Shown piece after piece: positions 17,336-24,248 of a DNA stretch of 64,000 bases. The DNA is taken from positions 1 through 64,000 of the forward strand of contig NZ_JAHNZT010000035.1 in NCBI RefSeq assembly GCF_019039035.1. The letters run 5' to 3'. The number at the start of each line of letters is the position of its first letter. The first letter of the stretch is position 1. The translations under genes and the position numbers were made by a program. The notes under the pieces were generated by a model that worked only from the letters and a program-made list of their open reading frames with translations, was not told the DNA's origin and did not search any database. This stretch comes from Citreicoccus inhibens (lineage in GTDB: Bacteria > Myxococcota > Myxococcia > Myxococcales > Myxococcaceae).

Positions 17336-20300
17336 TCATTCCCGCTCGCCCGCTTTCTTGGTCGGGGTGGGAGGCAGGTCCAACGCGGGCACCGCGGCCC
17401 GCGGCTTGGACGCGGCCGGGCCCGGCGCCGGGCGCTGCGGGGCGTCTCGCGGGGGGGCTGCGGGGCCTTGAGCGCGCAGGGTCGCCAGCTCGGTCTCCTG
17501 TGCGGCGACCTTGTCCTGGAGCGACTCAATCAGGGTCTGGAGCTGCTCCATCTCCGCGGCCATCTCCAGGACGGCCTCGGGAGGCTGGGCGGCGGCCTTG
17601 AGGGACTCCACCGTGCCGAGCAGCTCGGCGCGCTCGGTCTCCAGCGTTTGGGCCAGGGCCCGCGTTGAAGACAGCTCCGAGTGAAGCGCCGAGAGCTGCG
17701 CCGAGGAGTCCCCCTCACGAGAGGACCGCTCGCGCGTCTGCTCCAGGGTCTGGGCAAGCTTCTCGCGCTCGGCCCGCTCCGCGTCGAGCAGCCGCACGGC
17801 ATCCACGGACGCGGTCTCCAAGGCACTCACGCGCCCTTCCAAGCGGATGCGGGCAGCACGAGCGATGGTGAGGTCCGACTGGAGGCGCTCACGTTCGGAG
17901 GTGAGCGTCGTGCGCTCGGCCTCCGCCCGTCGAGCCTGCGCCTCCGCGTCGGCGGCGGCCTGGGACAGCTCCGCGACCCGGGTGTCGAGGGCGGAGCGCT
18001 GCGACGTGAGCGCGGAGTGGGCCTCGGCGGCTTGAGCCGAGAGTTCCGCGAGCCGGGCCTCATGCGCGGCCCGCTCCGACTCAGCGCGAGCCGTCAGCGC
18101 CGCGAGTCGTGCCTCCACGTCCCGCACTTCGGACGAAGAACGAGCCGTCGTCTCGGTGAGCCGAGACTCCCACTCCGTCTGCTGCGCTGAAGCCAGGGCC
18201 TCCTGCTCCGCGAGCCGCGTCTCCCACTCCGTCTTCCGCGCTGAAGCCAGGGCCTCCTGCTCCGCGAGCCGCGTGTCCCACTCCATCTTCTGCGCTGAAG
18301 CCAGGGCCTCCTGCTCCGCGCGCCGCGTCTCCCACTCGGCCTTCTCCGCCGAGGTACGGGCGCCCAGCTCCGCGAGCCGCGCTTCCAGCTCCGCCTTGTC
18401 GGACGTGGACCGAGACACCTGCTCCGCGAAGCGCGCCTCCTGCTCCGCGCTCAGGTCGGCCAGCTTCGATTCCAGGGCCGCGGTGCGCTCGCGTTCGGCC
18501 AGAGCGGACTCGGTGGCACGCTGGACTTCCACACGCGCGGCCTCGGCATCGGAGCGAGCGGACTCCAGCGCGGTGCGCTCGGCCTCCAGCGAGGACTCTA
18601 GATTGTTGGCCTTGCCGGCGAAGCGCCGCGCGGTCTCGAGCTGAACCACGAGCAACTCGGCGTGCTCGCGCGTGGCGGAGAGGCGGTCTTGCGCATCCAC
18701 CAACTCCGCGTCCAACCGCGCGATGTGAATGCCGCGCTCGTGCAGCGCCGCATGGGCCCGTTGCAGCTCGGTCCCCAGCCGCATCAACTCCTGACGGGTC
18801 GCGCCCAGGTGGGCCAGCTCGCTCCGCGCACCAACCAACTCCTGGTCGCGGAGCGCGAGCTGCTGGAGCGCTTCCTCGGAGTCCTGCTGCCGCCGCTCTG
18901 CACGGGACAGCGAGCCCTCCAGCTCCGCCTCCAGCGACACCAGCCGAGCACGCGCCTCCGTCAGCGTCTGCTCGCGAGTGCCCGCGGTCTCCGTGAGCCG
19001 CTGAGCCCGCAGCTCCTCCTCGCGCAGCTTCTCCTGCAAGGACGCAACGAGCTTCTCCTGCTCCGCGAGCGACGACTCCAGCGTCTCGCGGCGAGTCTCT
19101 GCGGAGGCCTGCGCGGCGCGGGTCTCCGAGAGCTGCGACTCCCAATGCGAGCGCTGCTCCTGGACAGTCCCTTCGGCCCAGGCCCGCTCCGCCTCCAGCC
19201 GCTCCAGGCTCGCGCGCAGTTCTGTCTCCTGCGCCTCGGCGGCGGCGCGATGCTCCTCCAGCACGCGCTCCGCCGCGCTCAGTCGAGACGACAGCTCCGC
19301 GGCTTCAGTACGAAGCGTCTCCAACTCAGCCAGGGTCCGCGCCTGAGTCTCGCGAGTCTCCGCGAGCGACGCCTCCCCTTGAGCCTGCGCCTCGCGACTC
19401 TGCCGCAGCGAGGACTCGGCCCCGGCGCGAGCCTCGGTCTCCGCGCGCAGCCGCTCCTCGGCCTGCGCGAGCGCCTCCTGCTCCGCGACGAGGCGACGTT
19501 GCGCCTCGGCCAGCCCCGCTTCGCCCGCGTTGCGTCCCAGCCGCTCGGAATCCAGCTCCGCGCGGAGGCGCTCCAATTCGGCCCGAGCCGCCTCGGCCCC
19601 CCCACGAACCTCGGCCAGGGAGGACTCGACCTGCGCCCGGGTCTCGCGCTCGGACGCCAGTGCCTCCCGGGCCTCGACGAGCACGGCCTCCTGCCGGGCC
19701 CGCTCCAGCTCCCCATCGGCCTGGGTCTCGGACAGCGACGCCTTGATTCGGGCAAGGGCCTCGCGCTCCGACGTCAGCGCGCTCCGCGCCTCGGCGAGCG
19801 AAGCCTCCACTTCGGAGCGAGCCCCACGCTCGGCCTCCAGCGCGGACCGGGCCGCACCGAGTTCCTCGTGCACCGCGCCCAGCGCCACGCGCGCTTCACC
19901 CAGCGAGACCTCGTTCGCCGCGCGAACCTCACGCTCAGCCGCCAGCACCGCCTGCGTCTCGGACAGCTCCTGGTGCGTGGACTCCTGCGTCGCCCGGACC
20001 GAGGCGAGCGCAGCCTGTTCCGCCGCCAGCGCCGCGCGAACCTCTGCGAGCGAGGCCTCCGCCTCCGCCCGAGCCTCGCGCTCACGCTCCAGCGCCGCGC
20101 CCGCCTCACGAAGCGAGACCGCACGCCCCTCCTGCTCGGACTGCAGCGCGACCTGGGTCTCGGCCAGCGCCTCCACCGAGCGAGCGTGCGCGTCCTGGGC
20201 CGAGGCAAGCGCGGCCCGAGCCTCCGCGAGCGACTCCTCCGCCCGCGCGCGCCGAGCCTGTTCCTGGGCCAGCGCGCCTTCGGCCTCCTCACGCAAGCGC

Positions 20301-22849
20301 ACCAGCGCCTCATCGGTGCCGATGGCGCGAGCCTGGATCTCCGAGAACGTGGCCTCCAACCGAGCCCGGTGCTCCCGCTCGGTCTCCAGGGCCGACCGCG
20401 TCTCCGTCAGCGACAGGTCCGTCCGAGTCCGGTGCGCGCGCTCCTCATCCAGCGTCGCCTTCGTCTCGGCAAACGAAGCCTCCAGCGCCTCGCGCTGGGT
20501 CCGCTCGGCCTCCAGCGCCGAGTCCACCCGGGCCCGCTGCTCGCGCTCCGTCTGCCACTGGGCCTGAGTGTCCGCGAGCGCGGCCTCCCAGCGAGCCCGC
20601 CGCTCCTCCTCGGCCGCGAGCGCCTCCCGGGTCTTCGCCAGCTCCGCGTCCGACAGTTCCCGCCGAGCCTGCTCGGCATCGAGCGCGCCCTGGACGTCCT
20701 CGCGCTCCAGGCGCTCCAACTCCAGCGTCTCGCGAACATCGGCGAGCGCCGACTCCAGCTCCACCCGGGTCTGTTGCTGGGCCTCGCCACTCGCCGTGGC
20801 GCCCGCCAGCCGCCGCTCGGTCTCGGCGAGAGATTCCCCCAGCCGGGTCAGCGATGCGTCCGCGGTCTTGCGCGCCTGAGTCTCGCGCTCCAGCTCCTCG
20901 CTCGCGAGCGCCGACAGCGCCTCGGCCGACTCCAGCGCGCGCCGCGTGGTCTCCAGCTCCGCGCGCGCCTCGCGCAGCGCCGCGTCCACCCGCGCGGCCT
21001 GCTCCAACGCCACGACGAGCCGAGCCTCCAGCGCCTCGTGCGCCTCGAACGATGCGCGCCGCAGCGCGCTCAGCTCCTCCTCCCCTGCCTCCCGGGCCCG
21101 AGTCGCGAGCGCCCGCTCCTCGCCCAGCGCCTGCTCGAACCGAGCCCGCTCCGAGTCCAGCTCTCGCGTCCGGGACTCACCCGTCTGTTCGAGCAGCCCC
21201 AGCCGCTCACGGGCCGCCTGCAAGGCCTCCTCGAGAGACGCGGCCAGCGCCCGCGCCCGGGCCTCGTCGGCCGTGCGCGCCTCCAGCGACTCGCGAAGCT
21301 GGGCCTCGGCCTCGCGCGTGAAGGCGACCTCCGTCTCCAACCCGCGCAGGGTGGCCTCGCGAGCCTCCAGCCGCGACTCCGCCTCCTGCCGAGCCCCTTC
21401 CGCGGCGGACATGCGCAGGTGCGCCTCGGCCAGCTCGCGGTGCGCCCGCGCCAGCTCCGCCTCCTTCGCGGGAACGGAGTCGCCCGCGGCCCGGACGGCT
21501 TCCTCGGCGCGGGTCACCTGCTCCTTGAGGTGCTCCACGGCCGCGAGCGCCGCCGAGTACTGCTCGGCGATGCGCAGCTCGCGCTCACGCGCGGCCTCCG
21601 CCTGCCGGCGCCGAGCCTCCGCCGCGTCCAGGGCGCGCTCCGCCGCCAGCCGGTCCTTCTCCCGGTCGATGCGCAGGGTCCCCTGCTCATCCTGAAGCTC
21701 GCGCACCTGGGCATAGGCCTGGGTCAACCGCTCGCGCGTCTCTTCCAGTGAGGAGGCCAGCTCCTCACGCCGCGCCCGCTCCAGCCGCACCGACTCCTGG
21801 GCCGCCAGCACCTGCACGCCCGCGTCGGCCTGGGCCCGCTGCGCCGCCTCCACATCCAAGCGGTGCGCCGAGAGCCGCCGGTCCGCATCCGCCAGCCGCT
21901 CCGTCGCGACCTGCAGCTCCAGCTCGCGCCGCCGAAGTCGTCCGCTCAGCTCATCCCGCTCGCGCGCGGACTCCGCGCTGCCCCGCGCCTGCTCCAACTG
22001 CGCGGTGAGACGCGCCACGTCCTGCCGCGCCACCTCCAGCGCGGGCTGCAGCGCCGCCACCTCGGCCTCGCGGTCGCCCGCCTCCGCCCGGACCTTGGTC
22101 AACGCCTCCTTCAGCCGACCGGCGCGCTCCTCCCAGGACTTCGCCCGGGCCGCGACGTCATCCAGCTTCCCGCGCGTGAAGGCCAGCGGCTCGGGCGGCA
22201 GCTGCACCCACGTCGGGTCCACCACCCGCGCGGGCTCCTGACCGGCCACCACGACGAAGTAGGCCGCCTCGCCACCCGTGACGAGCGAGCCGTCCACCTG
22301 GAGCCCCTCGCCCCGCTCGAACGCGAGCTGGTAGCCCAGCACGGGGGACTGGGTGGCCACCTCCACCTGGGGGAAGTGGACGGAGAGGGCGTCCAGCGCC
22401 TGGCCGAACGTGGGCGGCACGCCCTCCTCCGGCTCCATGAGTTGCGTGAGCGCCAGCCCCGCGATGTTGCGCAGCCCCCCCACCAGGTACCCCTGGCGAG
22501 ACACCAGCCGCGCCAGCTCGGCGAGCAGCTCCGGCGCTCGGACATAGGGCGCCAGGTCCGCCACCAGCACCACGTCGAAGCTGCCCGGCTCCAGGTCGTC
22601 GTAGATGTTGGCGCGGAAGCGCAGTCCCGGCGCGACGGGGCCCTTCTGGGCCGCCTCCACCGCGGAGATGTCCGAGTCGCACGCCACCACCGCGCGAGCG
22701 CCGCGCTCCAGGAGGAAGCGCGCGCTCTCGCCCCCCGTGGAGGCCACCGCGTCCACTTCGAGCACCCTGCGACGCGCGAAGAGGCTCTCCGCGAAGATGT
22801 ACCGGGGCAGCAGTTCACTGGGCCCCATGCGGCGGAATGTGGGATGCAT
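17336..22849 (-). CDS. Methyltransferase-like domain fused to a giant coiled coil
   Basis: From the ATG at 22849 the product has 1837 residues. Roughly the first 225 look like a Rossmann-fold SAM-dependent methyltransferase: a motif I-like strand and turn (RRVLEVDAVASTGGES), an acidic motif II (VVACDSD) and a motif IV-like FDVVLVADL. Nearly everything else is Glu/Ala/Arg/Leu heptads, a continuous coiled coil of about 1550 residues. It contains a stretch of exact 18-residue repeats and ends in a Pro/Ala/Lys tail. There is no signal peptide or membrane segment. Cytoskeleton-like or polarity scaffolds of myxobacteria (AglZ, FrzS) also join a globular head to a long coiled coil, but theirs is a receiver-type head; any functional link is inference. 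A start at the second ATG, seven codons on, is possible. Confidence 0.85.
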   Translation of the reverse strand: MHPTFRRMGPSELLPRYIFAESLFARRRVLEVDAVASTGGESARFLLERGARAVVACDSDISAVEAAQKGPVAPGLRFRANIYDDLEPGSFDVVLVADLAPYVRAPELLAELARLVSRQGYLVGGLRNIAGLALTQLMEPEEGVPPTFGQALDALSVHFPQVEVATQSPVLGYQLAFERGEGLQVDGSLVTGGEAAYFVVVAGQEPARVVDPTWVQLPPEPLAFTRGKLDDVAARAKSWEERAGRLKEALTKVRAEAGDREAEVAALQPALEVARQDVARLTAQLEQARGSAESARERDELSGRLRRRELELQVATERLADADRRLSAHRLDVEAAQRAQADAGVQVLAAQESVRLERARREELASSLEETRERLTQAYAQVRELQDEQGTLRIDREKDRLAAERALDAAEARRRQAEAARERELRIAEQYSAALAAVEHLKEQVTRAEEAVRAAGDSVPAKEAELARAHRELAEAHLRMSAAEGARQEAESRLEAREATLRGLETEVAFTREAEAQLRESLEARTADEARARALAASLEEALQAARERLGLLEQTGESRTRELDSERARFEQALGEERALATRAREAGEEELSALRRASFEAHEALEARLVVALEQAARVDAALREARAELETTRRALESAEALSALASEELERETQARKTADASLTRLGESLAETERRLAGATASGEAQQQTRVELESALADVRETLELERLEREDVQGALDAEQARRELSDAELAKTREALAAEEERRARWEAALADTQAQWQTEREQRARVDSALEAERTQREALEASFAETKATLDEERAHRTRTDLSLTETRSALETEREHRARLEATFSEIQARAIGTDEALVRLREEAEGALAQEQARRARAEESLAEARAALASAQDAHARSVEALAETQVALQSEQEGRAVSLREAGAALEREREARAEAEASLAEVRAALAAEQAALASVRATQESTHQELSETQAVLAAEREVRAANEVSLGEARVALGAVHEELGAARSALEAERGARSEVEASLAEARSALTSEREALARIKASLSETQADGELERARQEAVLVEAREALASERETRAQVESSLAEVRGGAEAARAELERLRAELDSERLGRNAGEAGLAEAQRRLVAEQEALAQAEERLRAETEARAGAESSLRQSREAQAQGEASLAETRETQARTLAELETLRTEAAELSSRLSAAERVLEEHRAAAEAQETELRASLERLEAERAWAEGTVQEQRSHWESQLSETRAAQASAETRRETLESSLAEQEKLVASLQEKLREEELRAQRLTETAGTREQTLTEARARLVSLEAELEGSLSRAERRQQDSEEALQQLALRDQELVGARSELAHLGATRQELMRLGTELQRAHAALHERGIHIARLDAELVDAQDRLSATREHAELLVVQLETARRFAGKANNLESSLEAERTALESARSDAEAARVEVQRATESALAERERTAALESKLADLSAEQEARFAEQVSRSTSDKAELEARLAELGARTSAEKAEWETRRAEQEALASAQKMEWDTRLAEQEALASARKTEWETRLAEQEALASAQQTEWESRLTETTARSSSEVRDVEARLAALTARAESERAAHEARLAELSAQAAEAHSALTSQRSALDTRVAELSQAAADAEAQARRAEAERTTLTSERERLQSDLTIARAARIRLEGRVSALETASVDAVRLLDAERAEREKLAQTLEQTRERSSREGDSSAQLSALHSELSSTRALAQTLETERAELLGTVESLKAAAQPPEAVLEMAAEMEQLQTLIESLQDKVAAQETELATLRAQGPAAPPRDAPQRPAPGPAASKPRAAVPALDLPPTPTKKAGERE
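18176..18337 (-). repeat. Three tandem 54-bp units inside the coiled-coil gene
   Basis: Three consecutive 54-bp copies encode 18-residue units of the form EWETRLAEQEALASAQ.. with one to three changes per copy. A diverged fourth copy starts at 18175. The spacing is exact (EWE/EWD codons at 18337, 18283, 18229 and 18175). The repeat is part of the coding sequence and keeps the frame. Eighteen residues is not a multiple of seven, so it shifts the heptad register unless skips compensate. Confidence 0.9.
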
Positions 22850-22868
22850 GGGTGTGTTCGGGAGTGGG

Positions 22869-22896
22869 AGTATAGCCAGGGGCTCCCGAGCCCCAA
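22869..22896 (-). promoter_or_regulatory. Candidate promoter of the giant coiled-coil gene
   Basis: On the minus strand a -35-like TTGGGG (22896-22891) is followed after 16 bp by TATACT (22874-22869). The ATG at 22849 lies 20 bp further, so the untranslated leader would be very short and no clear ribosome binding site precedes the start. Confidence 0.45.
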
Positions 22897-22953
22897 GGAA
22901 AGCGCCGGGCCCACCTCCAGCTCCGGGGCCTGCACGACAGGAGGGTAGGCGAC

Positions 22954-23766
22954 ATGAACGTGAACTCACCCCAGGGATTTGGCCACCGGGCGCGCCGCGC
23001 CTTCATGCGCACCGTCACCCTCCTCGTCATCTTGACGCTGGGGGTGGGCGTCCTCTTCCTGCTCGGGAAGATCAACGCCCGGACCTTCACGCTCACCGTG
23101 GACAACGGCGCCCTGGTGGTCATGAAGGGCCGCAACCTCCCCACGGGCGCCGCGCCCTACCAGCCCGGCGACGCGCGGCTCGCGGACGCCTACGCCCCCA
23201 TCCCCCTGGAGGGCCAGGACGCCACCCTCCTCACCCTCCAGAGCTACTCCGAGCGCGACGAACTGGACCGCGCCCTGTTCCCCCTCCTGGAGTCCCTGGC
23301 TCGGCCCCGCATCGCCTCGGATGAACCCGCCCGCGTGGACCGGGGCCTGTACTACCTGCGCCGCGCCGAGAAGCTCTCCGGCCTCACCGACGAGCAGCGC
23401 CGCTCGCTCCAGGGGATGCTCGCGGACGTGGCCTACTACCAGGCCCGCCAGAAGCTCGAGGACGCCCGGCGCCTCGTCTCGGAGAGCCTGGCCCAGCTCA
23501 AGCTCGCCGCCGAGAGCCAGAACCGCCACGCCCGCAGCGCCAACCAGATGCTGTCCACCGTGGGCCCCCCGGCCCGCGACCTGGAAGAAGCCCTCCGCCG
23601 CGCGGTGCACACCGAAAGCGGCCCCCAGGAGGCCCAGGACGGCGCCACGGCCCCGACGCGTCAGGTCTCCCCCTCGCCCCAGCCCCCCACCTCGCCCAGC
23701 GCTCCCGTGCCCGCCCAGGGCCCTGGAGCCCCCGCCCAGCCCCCGGACGCGGGCCCCACTCCCTGA
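22954..23766 (+). CDS. Single-pass membrane protein with helical and Pro-rich parts
   Basis: A protein of 270 residues from the ATG at 22954, with an AGGAGGG-like site eight bases upstream. One membrane segment lies at about 19-39 (TLLVILTLGVGVLFLLG). A small beta-rich region follows (FTLTVDNGALVVMKGRNLP), then an Ala/Leu/Arg helical region of about 100 residues and a Pro/Ala/Gln-rich tail. It resembles proteins sometimes labelled IF-2-like in myxobacteria only because of the Pro/Ala tail; I assign no function. It is divergent from the giant coiled-coil gene with about 100 bp between starts, so the two may share control. Confidence 0.65.
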   Translation: MNVNSPQGFGHRARRAFMRTVTLLVILTLGVGVLFLLGKINARTFTLTVDNGALVVMKGRNLPTGAAPYQPGDARLADAYAPIPLEGQDATLLTLQSYSERDELDRALFPLLESLARPRIASDEPARVDRGLYYLRRAEKLSGLTDEQRRSLQGMLADVAYYQARQKLEDARRLVSESLAQLKLAAESQNRHARSANQMLSTVGPPARDLEEALRRAVHTESGPQEAQDGATAPTRQVSPSPQPPTSPSAPVPAQGPGAPAQPPDAGPTP

Positions 23767-23884
23767 GCCGGAAATGCCCCGCCCACCCTGCCAGGTGGTT
23801 CACAGCGGGTATTTCCCCCACACGGACTCGACGTTGTCTCAGTGTCTTGAAGAGAACGTGACCCGGACGCCAGAAACCGCCGAG

Positions 23885-23916
23885 AGGATCGATCGTAGAT
23901 TGCAATTGTCGATCCT
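23885..23916. promoter_or_regulatory. 8-bp inverted repeat upstream of the nrdAB promoter
   Basis: AGGATCGA at 23885-23892 and its exact complement TCGATCCT at 23909-23916 flank an A/T-rich centre, about 22 bp upstream of the -35 element. It may be an operator or the end of a hairpin; no regulator can be named. Confidence 0.45.
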
Positions 23917-23922
23917 AGGGGG

Positions 23923-23970
23923 GCACAAGATCTCGCGTTGACAGGCCATGGGTGCCCCCATACCTTGTGC
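23923..23970 (+). promoter_or_regulatory. Pair of NrdR-box-like operators over the nrdAB promoter
   Basis: Two 16-bp sites, 23923-23938 and 23955-23970, match the NrdR consensus ACACWATATATWGTGT at about 11 and 10 positions. Their starts are 32 bp apart, the spacing known for paired NrdR boxes. Their outer halves also form a perfect 10-bp inverted repeat (GGGGCACAAG at 23920-23929 and CTTGTGCCCC at 23964-23973). They cover the -35 and -10 elements, as expected for repression of ribonucleotide reductase by the ATP/dATP-sensing NrdR. The match is by eye and nrdR itself is not in the window. Confidence 0.55.
23938..23966 (+). promoter_or_regulatory. Promoter of nrdAB
   Basis: A perfect -35 TTGACA (23938-23943), a 17-bp spacer and a -10 TACCTT (23961-23966) give a good housekeeping promoter. 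Transcription would start near 23973 and leave a leader of about 275 bases before the chosen nrdA start. Confidence 0.65.
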
Positions 23971-23983
23971 CCCGTCGATGGTT

Positions 23984-24130
23984 CCCCCACCACCGACGGT
24001 GTCGGCAGAGGGGGTTCTTGGAGGAGATGTGGTTTTCTTGCTCACCGCGCCCATCTGCCTCAAAACGAACCTCGCTCCGGTCGACACACCGAGACGATAG
24101 ACCCTCCCGCGCGACCGACGCGGAGGGTCT
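23984..24130 (+). promoter_or_regulatory. Structured 5' leader of nrdA with two hairpins
   Basis: The first hairpin pairs 23984-23988 with 24010-24014 and 23993-23997 with 24001-24005 around a 3-base loop. The second pairs AGACCCTCC (24099-24107) with GGAGGGTCT (24122-24130), extended by a CGCG pair. Only a weak T tract follows the second, so it may be an attenuator, an mRNA stabiliser or simply structure. The rest of the 482-bp gap between 23766 and 24249 holds nothing else I can name. I saw no cobalamin-riboswitch signature. Confidence 0.4.
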
Positions 24131-24248
24131 CCCCTGAACAGATTTTCATGTAACGTGGCGGGGAATGGCCCTTCCCCCGAACGGGACCGGTGTCCGTCCC
24201 GTGGCCACGCCATTGTCTTGCCAATGCTTCACTTGGAGTGAGCCGCTC

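Noticed and set aside
18176-18337. CRISPR-like direct repeats
   Set aside because: Units are contiguous without spacers, in frame, and encode coiled-coil sequence.
18662-21751. A long plus-strand open frame opposite the coiled-coil gene
   Set aside because: It is a shadow of the minus-strand coiled coil: high GC and the absence of A/T-rich stops keep it open. Its sequence is Leu/Arg/Gln low complexity, with no start signal or domain.
23767-24248. Cobalamin riboswitch upstream of nrdA
   Set aside because: No B12-box-like conserved core was found, and class Ia RNR with an intact radical tyrosine does not need B12.
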